64,000 bases of DNA from Chloroflexota bacterium (GCA_013112725.1 JABFFZ010000022.1:1-64000), one strand, 5' to 3'. Numbered from the stretch's first letter, positions 44,780-54,434 are shown. Translations and numbers: made by a program. Notes: generated from the sequence alone by a model not told the origin.

Positions 44780-46824
44780 GAACCGGTTTCTTCTCCCTTG
44801 CTCGATTGGCGGCGGCGGCGAATATCGGCGGCGCGGGCCTGTAAATCCTGGAAGAAGTCAGAATCCACCGTTTCGCTGACCGTCTTTTGTAATTTTGCCT
44901 CATCAATTTCAATGCGCAACTGTTGGATTTCCTGGCGCAAGGCCTGTTCACGGATGTAGGCTTCCAGGGCGGCGACGGCGAGTGAGGAAAAGGACTCCAT
45001 CATCTGCTGCAAGTTGGGGTCGAAGGGGATGATTTGCCCGGTGTGGGCATCGGTGGCATTCAGCAGTTGCAGCACCCCTTTCACGTCGCCCAGGCTGTTT
45101 TTGAGGGGGATGGTGAGCATGGATTGGGTGCGGTAGCCGGTTTGCTCGTCAAAGCGGCGCGGGCCGCTAAAGTCAAATTCGGTGGCGGCGTAGACATCGG
45201 GGATGTTGATGGCCTGGCCGGTGTGGGTGACGTGGGCGGCGACGTTTTGGTGGTTGGCACGGCCGTGTTCATCAAACAGGTTCAGCGACGGAAAAGTAAC
45301 CGCGTTGCCGGTCGTGCCACCTAAGGCGATGTCTAACGAATTGTTGCGCATGATGACAAATTGCAGTTTTTCATCTTCGGTGCGCAGGTAGAGGCTGCCG
45401 GCGTCGGCGTGGCAAAAGGTCTTGGCCTCCACCAGCATCTTTTCCAACATGCGGTCAAAATCCTGTTCGGATGACAGTTCCACGCCAATGGGGATGACCA
45501 CATGCAGCAGATTGTCGGCGCGGTCCCGTTCCTGGCGCACCTGGCCCAGGGTGGCCCGCAGCTGCCCGGTCATGCGGTTAAAGGTGACGGCCAGGATGCC
45601 AATTTCGTCGGCCGATTCCACCGCGGCTTGCGCCTGCAAATCGCCGCCACGAATGCGTTCGGACACGGCCGTGAGCCGCCCCACCGGCCCCACGATATTA
45701 CGCCGGAACAGATACGCCAGCATCAGCCCAATCACAATAGCAATTGCCCCAATCGTCAACGTCAACTGCCGCGACTGCAACAGGCTGAGTGTGCCCGCGC
45801 CCAGTTCCCGCTGCAACTCTAGCTGCTGGCTGGCGGTGATATTCTCCAGCAGCCGCAGCATATCATCGGCCAGCGGCAGCGCTTGTTCCCGGAACAACAG
45901 TAAATCCTGCCGCCATTGTTCGCTCTCTAATACAGGAAAAACCTGCTCTTCGGGCAGCAGCAGAAACGCCGCCCGGTTTTCGCCCATCGCCGCCAGCAAG
46001 GCCACCTGCTCCTCATTAAATTCCTCCCGCCCCACCCGCTCTTGCAGCGCCGCCCACGCCTGGTCATTGAGCAAACTGTTGGCAATATATTCGCTGCGGT
46101 AACTACGGTTGCGAGTGGTGGTGTAACTGCGTAAGCCGGACAACATGGCCAGGAAGGAGCTTTGAAACCGGGCCAGGTCTCTTAAGACGGCCACATCTTC
46201 CACGGCCGCTTCACGGGCCACGCTGTCAATCACTTTTTGAGTATCCAGCAGCACATTACCGGCCAACGTCGTGCCCTCAGTCGCCACAATTTTATAAGCC
46301 GGTTCCCGCGCCAATTGATCATCACGCAGCACAAACGATTCTTCGGCCCACTCATCATAGGTCAGCAGCGCCGTGCGCAGTTGCCCCAACATGGCTAACT
46401 GCTCCTGGCTGCCGCCACCGGTAGCCGCCAGCAGCGGCTCCAGATTATCCAGATTAGACTCAAAGGCGATTTGCGCCGCCAGATAATCAAGCAAGAAGCG
46501 TTCATCTCCCAGCGCCAGATAGCCGCGTGTATTGGAGAGCATCCGCAGCAGATTGGATTCGGCGGCAGCCGCTTCCAGGGCAATGGGCACCCGTAGCTGG
46601 TTGGTGTCTTCAATCTTCTGGCTGGCGTCATCACTGCTGAAGTAGCTGAGCGCCGCCACCAACAGCGTCAGCAGCACCAGGATAGAAAAGCCAATGGTCA
46701 GCTTGCGGCTGATGGGAATGCGACGAAAGATAGAAAAGGTTTGCGGGCTGGTTGTTTCCGTATGCACCTCTGCCGCCATCACTTCCAAAACCGGCGTATC
46801 GGGCGTCATCTGTTGTTCGCTCAT
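44776..46824 (-). CDS. HAMP-GAF membrane sensor without output domain
   Basis: 682 residues. Short cytoplasmic N-terminus, TM1 (~43-65), a helical periplasmic domain (~66-345) like four-helix chemoreceptor sensors, TM2 (~350-370), HAMP (RRNIVGPVGRLTAVSERIRG), a coiled coil, GAF (~440-620), and a C-terminal coiled coil. It has neither histidine kinase, cyclase, phosphatase nor chemotaxis hairpin. The signal must therefore pass to a partner protein, most simply the ParA-like ATPases encoded next. Its ATG overlaps the stop of the binding lipoprotein gene (ATGA), so both are made together and probably interact outside the membrane. Confidence 0.88.
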   Translation of the reverse strand: MSEQQMTPDTPVLEVMAAEVHTETTSPQTFSIFRRIPISRKLTIGFSILVLLTLLVAALSYFSSDDASQKIEDTNQLRVPIALEAAAAESNLLRMLSNTRGYLALGDERFLLDYLAAQIAFESNLDNLEPLLAATGGGSQEQLAMLGQLRTALLTYDEWAEESFVLRDDQLAREPAYKIVATEGTTLAGNVLLDTQKVIDSVAREAAVEDVAVLRDLARFQSSFLAMLSGLRSYTTTRNRSYRSEYIANSLLNDQAWAALQERVGREEFNEEQVALLAAMGENRAAFLLLPEEQVFPVLESEQWRQDLLLFREQALPLADDMLRLLENITASQQLELQRELGAGTLSLLQSRQLTLTIGAIAIVIGLMLAYLFRRNIVGPVGRLTAVSERIRGGDLQAQAAVESADEIGILAVTFNRMTGQLRATLGQVRQERDRADNLLHVVIPIGVELSSEQDFDRMLEKMLVEAKTFCHADAGSLYLRTEDEKLQFVIMRNNSLDIALGGTTGNAVTFPSLNLFDEHGRANHQNVAAHVTHTGQAINIPDVYAATEFDFSGPRRFDEQTGYRTQSMLTIPLKNSLGDVKGVLQLLNATDAHTGQIIPFDPNLQQMMESFSSLAVAALEAYIREQALRQEIQQLRIEIDEAKLQKTVSETVDSDFFQDLQARAADIRRRRQSSKGEETGS

Positions 46825-48563
46825 GGTTTACGCCTCCATTCGTGTATGTTCCACAGGTGCGAATCCCAGTCGGTGAGTTCCACCCCCTCAATCTGGTTGC
46901 TAACGCCGGAAACCCGCGCCCGGCTGATGAGGGGGATGACAATGCCGTTTTGCACCAGCATATCATTCATTTGCTTAAAAAGTTGTTCGCGTATGGCCGG
47001 GTCTGTTTCCGCCACCACCTGGGCATAGAGAGCATCATACGTCTCATTGCACCAGCGGGCCACGTTTAGGCCCACCCAGGCGCCATCGGTGGCCTGCGGA
47101 ATGCGGGCGCAGGTCCATTCGCGCATGTAGGAGGTAGGGTCAGGCGTCTGGTTGCCGTTGGTGAACATGGGCATGTCGGCCGTGCCCGCCCACAGGCTGT
47201 TGGGAATGGCGGTGCTGGTGCTGAAAAATTGGCCGCTCACATCCAGTTTTAGCTCAATGCCGATCTGGCCGAGCGACTGCTGGATGAGGCGCTGCGTGGC
47301 CTGACGCAGGGCGTTGGGGCCGGTGCGCAGGGAGAGAGAGAGGTCACGGCCGTTCCGGTCCACAATCCCATTGCCATTACTATCCGCCCAGCCGGCCTGC
47401 GCCAGCAATTGTCTGGCTCTGTCTAAATCGTAGGGGTAAAAATCCTGCGCAGAACGGAAATTGGCCGGGGCAAACAAGATGGCGTTGGCTACCGCCCCGG
47501 TCGGCCCATACAAAGCGGCAATCGTTTTCTTGTCAATGGCGTGGGCGATGGCCTGGGCCACCAACAGGTTGGTCTCGTCGGCGGCCACGTTCAGGATGGG
47601 ATGGGGGGTGTTGAAGGTGGTATCATTGGGGTCATTCTGGATGAGGGAAAGGAATTCCACCCGGCCACCCAGGCTGTTCATCAGCCGCCCCACCCCATTG
47701 CCCTCGGCCACCATCCTATCCAGCACGTCTCCTTCCAACTGCAAGTTGTAGGCAAAGTCTACGTCGCCAAATTGCAAAACAGCGCCGGCCGCTTCTACGG
47801 CCGTACCGCCGCCCTGCATCTCTACCCGCTGAAAATACAAATCCGCCTTGCCCCGGTAATACGGATTCACCTCATAAATCAGCTTCACCGTCGTCACCAG
47901 TTCACTGCCCAGGAATAACACCTCTTCTGTGTTGGCCGAGAGCAACTGGTATGGCCCGCTGCCCACCGAAGGCATGGGCGCTTCACTCGTTTCAGAATAG
48001 ATGTGCCCCGGTATGATCATGCCTTCCGTACCCACAAACGGCAGCGCCCAGGCCGGATTGGTGTCCTTAAAATTGACCTGCACCGTTTGCATATCCACCA
48101 CGTCCACGCTCTCAACAGCATTGTAGGTGCTGGCCGTGACTGCGCCTTCACTCTTGATAAAGTCGTAGGTGAATTTAATATCGTGGGCGGTAAAGGCTTT
48201 GCCGTCTGACCAACGCAGCCCTGCCGGAATTGTCCAGCGCACCCATTTCAAATCGGGGTCAAGCAGGCCATTATCAAAGCTGGGGATTTCGGCCGCCAGC
48301 ACCGGTACCAGTTCACCGTCGGCGTTAAAGCTGGCCAGGGGTTCATAAATCAGGCGCGCCGCGTCCCGGTCGGCAGTGGCGCTGGTCAGGTGCGGATTGA
48401 CAACCTGGGGCGCCTGCCACCAAAAGAGCCGCAGCGTGCGATCTCGCAGTTCCGACGTGGGAATGATGATGGGTGTTGGTGTGGGGCGGATGGTGGGTTC
48501 CTGTACGGCCGTGCAGCCGACCAGAAAGAGTAGCAATAGTCCTAAAATACATTTATGTGTCAT
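46821..48563 (-). CDS. family 5 extracellular binding lipoprotein
   Basis: 580 residues. The lipoprotein signal is LGLLLLFLVGC, then a short Pro/Thr linker and an oligopeptide-type (family 5, DppA/OppA-like) binding fold: LIYEPLASFNADGELVPVL, LRWSDGKAFTAHDIKFTYDF, AQAIAHAIDKKTI. There is no permease or ATPase gene nearby. Coupled by overlap to the sensor gene, it more likely presents a ligand to the sensor than serves transport. No ribosome site is seen before ATG 48563. Confidence 0.9.
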   Translation of the reverse strand: MTHKCILGLLLLFLVGCTAVQEPTIRPTPTPIIIPTSELRDRTLRLFWWQAPQVVNPHLTSATADRDAARLIYEPLASFNADGELVPVLAAEIPSFDNGLLDPDLKWVRWTIPAGLRWSDGKAFTAHDIKFTYDFIKSEGAVTASTYNAVESVDVVDMQTVQVNFKDTNPAWALPFVGTEGMIIPGHIYSETSEAPMPSVGSGPYQLLSANTEEVLFLGSELVTTVKLIYEVNPYYRGKADLYFQRVEMQGGGTAVEAAGAVLQFGDVDFAYNLQLEGDVLDRMVAEGNGVGRLMNSLGGRVEFLSLIQNDPNDTTFNTPHPILNVAADETNLLVAQAIAHAIDKKTIAALYGPTGAVANAILFAPANFRSAQDFYPYDLDRARQLLAQAGWADSNGNGIVDRNGRDLSLSLRTGPNALRQATQRLIQQSLGQIGIELKLDVSGQFFSTSTAIPNSLWAGTADMPMFTNGNQTPDPTSYMREWTCARIPQATDGAWVGLNVARWCNETYDALYAQVVAETDPAIREQLFKQMNDMLVQNGIVIPLISRARVSGVSNQIEGVELTDWDSHLWNIHEWRRKP

Positions 48564-48577
48564 GGTTCACATACAAA

Positions 48578-48644
48578 TGATGCGTGACGTGTGATGCGTG
48601 AGGGTTCTCTCTCACGCATCACACGTCACACGTCACGCATCACG
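48578..48644. repeat. tandem-repeat hairpin, TGATGCG class
   Basis: TGATGCGTGACGTGTGATG with GCGTGAG on the left faces CTCACGCATCACACGTCAC and CGTCACGCATCACG on the right, almost perfectly paired. It includes the TGA of the methyltransferase gene upstream. Confidence 0.85.
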
Positions 48645-49416
48645 CCGCCTTCTCTCCCCAAATCAACAAATAATACGAATGGCACAACATCGGGCCATTC
48701 TGTAAATCCGCTTCCAGGTGGGCCAGGCCGCGCCGCCAGACCGCTTCGTCAATCAGATGCAGCGACGAGTACGCTTTCTGGCGATACCCAGCCGGGTCAT
48801 ACAACATATAAGGGTATTCGGCCATCTTTTCCACAATGTTCACAAAGCCCGCCGCCGCTTTCTCTGCCAATAATTCGTGGGTGGTGGGATAGCGCGCCAG
48901 GTTGACGGCTATCGTCTCCGGGAAATAGGTAGCCAGCGGTTCGCGGTGGCTGATGATCCATTCCGAATCGGTGACGGTGCAAACCTTCCCACCCGGTTTC
49001 AATACCCGCATCGCCTCTTGATAATAGGTCAGGCGGTGCTGGATGTGGTGGCTGACGTCCACCGTATACACCAGGTCAAACATTTCATCAGGAAAATCCA
49101 GGTGGCGTGCGTATCCCATGCGCCACTGAATGCCATTGGCGTGGGGATTCGCTCTGGCCTGAGACAGCATCTTCTCCGCCGGGTCAAGGCCATAACAGGC
49201 GGCGTGGGTGCGGGCAGAAATCTCCGTCAGGTAATTGCCTGTGCCGCAGCCCACTTCCAACACCACGCTCTCGGCATTGACGTTACCGCGCACCAACAAA
49301 TCCTCCAACACCGGCGGGTCAATTTTGCGAAATTGCGCATACTCGTCCGCAAAGGTGTTGAAGTCTTGTCTTGGCTTTTCGTTCTCTTCTCGTTCGGTCA
49401 GGTTTGCAGTTACCAT
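48640..49416 (-). CDS. class I SAM-dependent methyltransferase
   Basis: 258 residues. Rossmann methylase with motif I VVLEVGCGTGNYLTEI, acidic GLDPAEKMLSQA, motif II DEMFDLVYTVDVSHH, and motif III RVLKPGGKVCTVTD. It resembles the Methyltransf_11/UbiE-like group; the substrate cannot be read from sequence. A conserved C-terminal helical part (LIDEAVWRRGLAHLE) may select the substrate. Its stop lies in a repeat hairpin. Confidence 0.85.
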   Translation of the reverse strand: MVTANLTEREENEKPRQDFNTFADEYAQFRKIDPPVLEDLLVRGNVNAESVVLEVGCGTGNYLTEISARTHAACYGLDPAEKMLSQARANPHANGIQWRMGYARHLDFPDEMFDLVYTVDVSHHIQHRLTYYQEAMRVLKPGGKVCTVTDSEWIISHREPLATYFPETIAVNLARYPTTHELLAEKAAAGFVNIVEKMAEYPYMLYDPAGYRQKAYSSLHLIDEAVWRRGLAHLEADLQNGPMLCHSYYLLIWGEKAA

Positions 49417-49423
49417 TATTCAC

Positions 49424-49450
49424 GTAAAGCGATTTGGCAAATCGCCTTAC
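49424..49450. repeat. inverted repeat, GCGATTTG class
   Basis: GTAAAGCGATTTG, one base, CAAATCGCCTTAC. It includes the TAA of the GNAT gene and matches the hairpin at 62730 closely. Confidence 0.8.
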
Positions 49451-49950
49451 AGGTTGCCCGGTGGCTTCATATGCTGTACCAGATACACATCCAGCCACTC
49501 ATCAAACTTGTAACCGACTTCTTTCAGTAGGCCCACCGTACGGAAGCCGATGGATTCCACCATACGGCGGCTGACTTCATTGCCGGCATACACGTTGCCC
49601 ATGACGGTATGATACCCGGCGGCGTAGGCAGCTTCCAGTAATGCTACCAGCAGCGCCTTGCCAATCCCCTGACCGCGATAATCCTGGCGGATGTATTCAG
49701 AGGCGATGACGGTACGGCCGTAGGCCGGCCGATCCGACCATTTACTCACTGACGCAAACCCCACCACCTCGCCGTTATCCTCCACTACCAAAATGGGGTA
49801 GGCGGGCATATGCTGGTGGTACCACTCTTCCCGGTCAGCCACCGTCTTGGGTACCGTATCAAACGTATTGCGCGTGTAAATAATGGCCTCGTTGTAAATT
49901 TCCGTAATGGCCGGGATGTCGTTTGGGGTGGCGGGGCGGATGGTGGGCAT
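49447..49950 (-). CDS. GNAT acetyltransferase (phosphinothricin type)
   Basis: 167 residues, GNAT fold of the phosphinothricin/methionine sulfoximine N-acetyltransferase group: TEIYNEAIIYTRNTFDT, VVGFASVSKWSDRPAYGRT, the acetyl-CoA loop IRQDYRGQGIGKALL, and GNEVSRRMVESIGFRTVG. It probably detoxifies an amino-acid analogue. The start codon abuts a repeat hairpin and has no ribosome site. Confidence 0.85.
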   Translation of the reverse strand: MPTIRPATPNDIPAITEIYNEAIIYTRNTFDTVPKTVADREEWYHQHMPAYPILVVEDNGEVVGFASVSKWSDRPAYGRTVIASEYIRQDYRGQGIGKALLVALLEAAYAAGYHTVMGNVYAGNEVSRRMVESIGFRTVGLLKEVGYKFDEWLDVYLVQHMKPPGNL

Positions 49951-49991
49951 GGGTAATTGGGTAATTGGGTAATTGGGTAATTACCCAATTA
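49951..49991. repeat. tandem-repeat hairpin, TAATTGGG class
   Basis: GGGTAATT repeats four times and turns into ACCCAATTAC. It lies between the GNAT start and the transporter-fusion stop. Confidence 0.85.
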
Positions 49992-49994
49992 CAA

Positions 49995-52900
49995 CTATTC
50001 AAGCTGGTCAAATACCTTATGCAGGGCGCGGGGGTGGGATTTGGTCAGGCTGGCCACCTGGTCGGTGGTTTCACGCAGGCGTTGGCTGAGGACGTTGATC
50101 AGTTCCAACGACAGGTCGGGATATTGGCGCGCCAGGGCAATGAGCGGTTCGCGGCGCAGGGTGAGGGTGACGGTGTCTTGCAGGGCTACGGCCGTATCCG
50201 TGCGCGGGCTGGCGTCAAACAAATTCATCTCGCCAAAATAGGCGTAAGCCTCAATGGTGGCCAGGCGGGCCACCACCCCTTTGCGTGATTCCCGCTCAAT
50301 GCTGACCCGCCCCTGCACCACCACATACAATTGGCCGCCGGGGTCGCCTTCTTTATAAATCAGCGCATCTTCCGTGTAAAACGCCTCTTCACACACCGAA
50401 GCCAAAACCTTCAGTTGATCCACCGTCATCTCCCGGAAAAAGAGGACTTCCTTCAAGAAAATAATACGTTCAATGGTAGATAACATCGTCACCTCCTGTG
50501 GCTGTGCGCGCCGCCGCGACAAAGCATCTCCCTTGCCGGCCATACGTTCATTGGCCCGCTGCACCGCCAGCCGCACCTCTTCTTCTGGGGCCAGATTGGC
50601 CATCTGCAACCAGGCCATCACCCGCGTCACGGGAATGCTCTTGGCAACGGACGGCGGGGGATAATAAACTGTCTCCAGAGCAGATGGCGCGGGTGTTGTT
50701 GCTGGTTTACCCGTCGGTCTGTCCGCCGCCAGGTCATCCAGCAGGTCGCTGGCGCGGGCGGCCCGTTCGCGGCGCGCCTGGCGGGTATCGGTTGGTTTGT
50801 TCTCCGCCGGCGGCGCATTTTTACCAACAGGCGTTTCCCCTTCGTCCACGAGCATGTCCAACAAATCGGCGCTGCGGCGGGGGCGGCGGGCCGCACGGCC
50901 GTCGGCGGCCGCATCATCTGGTTTGGGTGACGGGGCTGTTTGTTGCGGCGCTGGTTGTTGCGGGGCTGTTTGTTGCGGGGCAACAATGGCCTGCCCAATT
51001 TCGCCCAGCGCATGAACGGCTATCGAACGCGGCCAGGGGTCTACGGCCATATCGGTGGCCAGCTTTTCCATGGCTTCGGCCGTATTGGGGAACTTCAACT
51101 CCCACAACTCCTGACTGATTTGTTTGATCTCCACCAGCGACGGTTCCGGCTGGACCAGCGGGGCGATCATCTCCGCCGTTTGCGTCGAAGTGAGCGACTC
51201 TAACGCTTCCACCGCATTGACACGCACCCGTTCCACATCGCTGGCTAACGATTCGCGGATAACGGCTACTGACTCTGGCCTTTGCACGGCCGTGAGCAAA
51301 AAGAATATCTCGTCCAGCAAACGGCCGTTTTCGTTCCGAAACAGCGTCAACAACACATTCACCGTGGCATAACTTTGGATGGCGGTCAACGCCTCAATGT
51401 AACCCACATTCTCGGCGATTTGCAACAGGTTGGCCTGAATTTGCGCCGTCACCAGGGGGCCATATTCACGCCGGTTGATGCGCCCCAGAATGACGGTTGC
51501 CATTTTGCGCAATTGCGGATCAGGTGAATCGAGCAGGGGGTGAATGGTGGGAATCACCTTTTTGCCCAGACCGGCCAGGACGGTCACGGCCGTAGCCCGC
51601 AATTGGGGACTGGTGTCACTAAGCGTCTCCACCAACAAGGGATAAACACGCTGGTCGCCCAGCCGGGCCAACGTCACCAGCGACGCCTCACGGGTACGCT
51701 CCACCGGATCATGCAGACGGTCGCTCATCGCTTGCGTTACCTGCTCCACCACTGGCGGCGGTATTTTCTGCGTGGAGAACCGTTCCAAAATCAGCGCCGC
51801 TTCCAGGCGCACCCGGTCGGAAGCATCAGGCAGCATCCCGGTGACGTTACCCACAAAACCCATATCTTCCGTTTGCCCCAAGGCCCGCAGCGCCGCTGCC
51901 CGCTCGGCCGATTCTTCGCTGGCCAGCATCGTCTGCACCAGCCGTAAGGCCTGTTCGCGCTGCGCCAGGTCACCAAAGCGCAGCAGACCGGGAAGCGCTT
52001 GCAGGCGCACGGCCGTGTCTGCATCAGCCAACATGCGCGCCGCCGCCGCCAGATAATGGGTATCTTGCGCCCCATCCACCCGCTCCAGCCCGGCCAGCGC
52101 CGAACGGCGCACCTGCGGATCGCCATCGCCCAAAAATTCGGCAAAAAAGTCATGCACCGCCGGGACCGGGGCGGCCGCCGCTGCCAGAATATCCAACACC
52201 GCCGCCCGCATATGGGCGTCCCGGCTGCGGGCCACGTCGGCCAGAATGGGCACAGCCTTTTCTCCACCCACCTCGCTGATGAGCGTCACCATAAACAGGG
52301 TCATTTCGTCGCTCTGGCTCTGGTTCAGCCGCTCGCGCAGCCACTCCAGCGCCGCCGGGTCTGTCACCGTCACATCCGCCGCCTCCTGCCCTAATAAAAA
52401 GGAGTAATCTTCCTGCTCTAACATGGTCACCAACGCATTGGTATATTGCCGGCTCACCCGCCAGGCGGCCCCCAGATAAACGATAGCCACCAGCAGCAGC
52501 AGCACGGGCAATACCCAATCCACACGGGTGATAAAAGGCAGCAGCAGCAGCAACCCACCAAGCAGCGACGCTGTAGGCACGAGCAGCCCATTGACAAACG
52601 CGCGCGCCCGCCCCTTCATGCGCAGGGGCACAGCGTTGTAGAGCAGGTTGTCAATGGGGTTACGGAAGGTGGTGTTCAGCACATTGGCGGAGAGGTAGGC
52701 CAGCGACCCCAGAATGACGATGCCGGGCGTGAGGGAAAGGAAGATGACAATGAGCAGCCCGCTGGCAATACTGGCTGTACCCACGGGAAAGATGAGGTTG
52801 GCATTGTGCAGGCCAATTTTGTTAATGAGACGGCTGAGCAGAAAGATTTGCACCGGCAGCAGCAGCAGGTTGGCCCACCCTTCCAGATTGCCCAGGAAGT

Positions 52901-53711
52901 TGGTGGCGGCCACATGGCTGCCAAAAGCGCCGTCAATGATGCGGCTGCTTTCAAATTTCATCAGGATGAGCAGCAGGGAGACGAGCAGGGTTGCCAGCGC
53001 CAGCCAGCGCAGATAGAGCGAATCCATAACGTAGCGGTAGCCTTCGCGCAGACTTTGGGTGAAGGGAACGGCGGTGGATGGGACGACTTCCGCCGCAACT
53101 GTCCCCTTCTCGCGCAATATCACCGGCGACAGCCACACCAACCCGGCCATCACCAGCAAACTGAACGCCCACAACGCAATCACGGCCTCGGACGACCCCA
53201 ACCAGCGGGTGAGAAAGCCGACGCTGAAACCGGCAAATGCGCCGGCCAGCCGGGCATTGGAAGCCAGCACGGGCACGATGCGTTTGGCGGCGCGGGCGTC
53301 ATAAAAGCCGGTGACATACGTCCACCAGTGCAGGTTGAGGATAAAAGGGATAACGGTGAAGAGGGGATAGAGCAAAAACGCGCCGGCCGCCTGATAATCG
53401 GCGATGAGCAGATACCAGCCAATGAGTACGGCCGTAGCGCTGCCCAAGGCGATAATCCAGAGCAGACGGCCGTGATTCAACCGGTCGGCAAAGGGGGAGT
53501 ACACCATCACCAGCAGGATGGCCGCCACCCCTTCCACGATGAAACTAAAACCGAGCCGGTCTACCCCCACCACCTGCCAGAACAGCGGCTGCACCGTCAG
53601 CTTGCCCCAGGTGATGCCTGTGACCGCCAGGAAGGCCATGCCAAAGAGCAATAAAACACGCGGCCACTCTTGGCGGCGGATGTTAAAGAGGCGGCTAATG
53701 AAGGCGAGCAT
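49995..53711 (-). CDS. NTT/MFS-like membrane protein-HEAT-cNMP-binding fusion
   Basis: 1238 residues. An N-terminal 12-segment membrane domain (~1-430) resembles the Npt1/Npt2 (NTT) nucleotide-transporter or MFS fold. HEAT repeats follow (~445-870; for example AVPILADVARSRDAHMRAA, LRATAVTVLAGLGKKVIP). Then come a Gln/Pro/Ala low-complexity linker (~875-1000) and a cyclic nucleotide-binding domain (~1085-1210) with the phosphate cassette AYFGEMNLFDASPRTDTAV, including the key Glu and Arg. cAMP could regulate transport; the receiver-cyclase at 18973 is a candidate source. Similar fusions are known among free-living NTT homologues, as I recall. Transported substrate unknown. Confidence 0.85.
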   Translation of the reverse strand: MLAFISRLFNIRRQEWPRVLLLFGMAFLAVTGITWGKLTVQPLFWQVVGVDRLGFSFIVEGVAAILLVMVYSPFADRLNHGRLLWIIALGSATAVLIGWYLLIADYQAAGAFLLYPLFTVIPFILNLHWWTYVTGFYDARAAKRIVPVLASNARLAGAFAGFSVGFLTRWLGSSEAVIALWAFSLLVMAGLVWLSPVILREKGTVAAEVVPSTAVPFTQSLREGYRYVMDSLYLRWLALATLLVSLLLILMKFESSRIIDGAFGSHVAATNFLGNLEGWANLLLLPVQIFLLSRLINKIGLHNANLIFPVGTASIASGLLIVIFLSLTPGIVILGSLAYLSANVLNTTFRNPIDNLLYNAVPLRMKGRARAFVNGLLVPTASLLGGLLLLLPFITRVDWVLPVLLLLVAIVYLGAAWRVSRQYTNALVTMLEQEDYSFLLGQEAADVTVTDPAALEWLRERLNQSQSDEMTLFMVTLISEVGGEKAVPILADVARSRDAHMRAAVLDILAAAAAPVPAVHDFFAEFLGDGDPQVRRSALAGLERVDGAQDTHYLAAAARMLADADTAVRLQALPGLLRFGDLAQREQALRLVQTMLASEESAERAAALRALGQTEDMGFVGNVTGMLPDASDRVRLEAALILERFSTQKIPPPVVEQVTQAMSDRLHDPVERTREASLVTLARLGDQRVYPLLVETLSDTSPQLRATAVTVLAGLGKKVIPTIHPLLDSPDPQLRKMATVILGRINRREYGPLVTAQIQANLLQIAENVGYIEALTAIQSYATVNVLLTLFRNENGRLLDEIFFLLTAVQRPESVAVIRESLASDVERVRVNAVEALESLTSTQTAEMIAPLVQPEPSLVEIKQISQELWELKFPNTAEAMEKLATDMAVDPWPRSIAVHALGEIGQAIVAPQQTAPQQPAPQQTAPSPKPDDAAADGRAARRPRRSADLLDMLVDEGETPVGKNAPPAENKPTDTRQARRERAARASDLLDDLAADRPTGKPATTPAPSALETVYYPPPSVAKSIPVTRVMAWLQMANLAPEEEVRLAVQRANERMAGKGDALSRRRAQPQEVTMLSTIERIIFLKEVLFFREMTVDQLKVLASVCEEAFYTEDALIYKEGDPGGQLYVVVQGRVSIERESRKGVVARLATIEAYAYFGEMNLFDASPRTDTAVALQDTVTLTLRREPLIALARQYPDLSLELINVLSQRLRETTDQVASLTKSHPRALHKVFDQLE

Positions 53712-53862
53712 GGCGCGTAGTATACACGAAAGAACTGAAGCAGGTAAGGGGGGGGGAGAGGGGGTGTACGGCCGTCAAACAAACAGTAGTGCGTTGGTTT
53801 GGGCACTGCCGTACAGCAATAATCAGATTGATGTTATACTCTCCTCAATTGGAGGTGCAAAA
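53712..53862 (+). promoter_or_regulatory. divergent region, -10 for toxin pair
   Basis: TATACT at 53835-53840 could be the -10 of the toxin-antitoxin genes; no clear -35. CTCC (53841-53844) can pair with GGAG of the ribosome site GGAGG (53851-53855), so the site may be partly hidden. Confidence 0.4.
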
Positions 53863-54174
53863 GTGGACGTGCAAACAAATAAACAAAAGAATTTAGAACG
53901 AGAGTTAATAACAACAATCAGGAAGCTACAGCCACACCGTGCCTGGCAGGTTCTGGACTTTGCCCGATGGTTGCAAACACAACCCATACGCGACGGTTTA
54001 CCTGGCGAGGAAATCACGGCGGAAGAATTAGAAGTTGAGGAACAGGCCTGGGAAACGTTTTATCTGGCGAACCAGGCAGAGTTTCGAGAGATGGCCCAAC
54101 AGGCAATTAACGAATTGGAAAGCGGTGATACGCTGGAGATGGTCATAGAGAATGGCAAAATCACTGCCCGATGA
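53863..54174 (+). CDS. antitoxin-like protein of RelE-type pair
   Basis: About 103 residues, start GTG 53863 after GGAGGTG; the open frame extends far upstream but only as antisense of the neighbour. A helical segment (LERELITTIRKLQPHRAWQ then VLDFARWLQT) resembles DUF2281-type or other small antitoxins that cover the toxin. A C-terminal acidic part follows. It overlaps the toxin gene by 4 bases (ATGA). Confidence 0.7.
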   Translation: MDVQTNKQKNLERELITTIRKLQPHRAWQVLDFARWLQTQPIRDGLPGEEITAEELEVEEQAWETFYLANQAEFREMAQQAINELESGDTLEMVIENGKITAR

Positions 54175-54434
54175 AATCACGAACCACCAGACAGTTTTGG
54201 GAACTCTATCACGCCTTACCGAGGGAAATCCAGGACCTTGCAGATAAGGCTTATGAACTGTGGCAGCAGAATCCCCACCATCCTGGCCTACAATTCAAAC
54301 GGGTAGACCCAGAAAAACCCATTTACTCCGTGCGCGTGGGACAAAATTATCGTGCTTTGGGTGTGCGGCAAGGGGACACGATCACATGGTTCTGGATCGG
54401 CAAACACGAAGTCTATGATCGAATTTTGCGGTAG
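54171..54434 (+). CDS. RelE/ParE-like toxin
   Basis: 87 residues with the RelE-superfamily pattern: FWELYHALPREIQDLADKAY, HHPGLQFKRVD, YSVRVGQNYRALGVR, and an ending ITWFWIGKHEVYDRIL (His/Tyr near the C-terminus). Such toxins usually cut mRNA on the ribosome. Translationally coupled to the upstream antitoxin. It ends with TAG, showing TAG is a normal stop here. Confidence 0.85.
   Translation: MKSRTTRQFWELYHALPREIQDLADKAYELWQQNPHHPGLQFKRVDPEKPIYSVRVGQNYRALGVRQGDTITWFWIGKHEVYDRILR

Noticed and set aside
52446..53654. 402-codon frame antisense to the transporter-HEAT fusion
   Set aside because: Rich in Q, R, H and G with no family; it is the shadow of the membrane domain.
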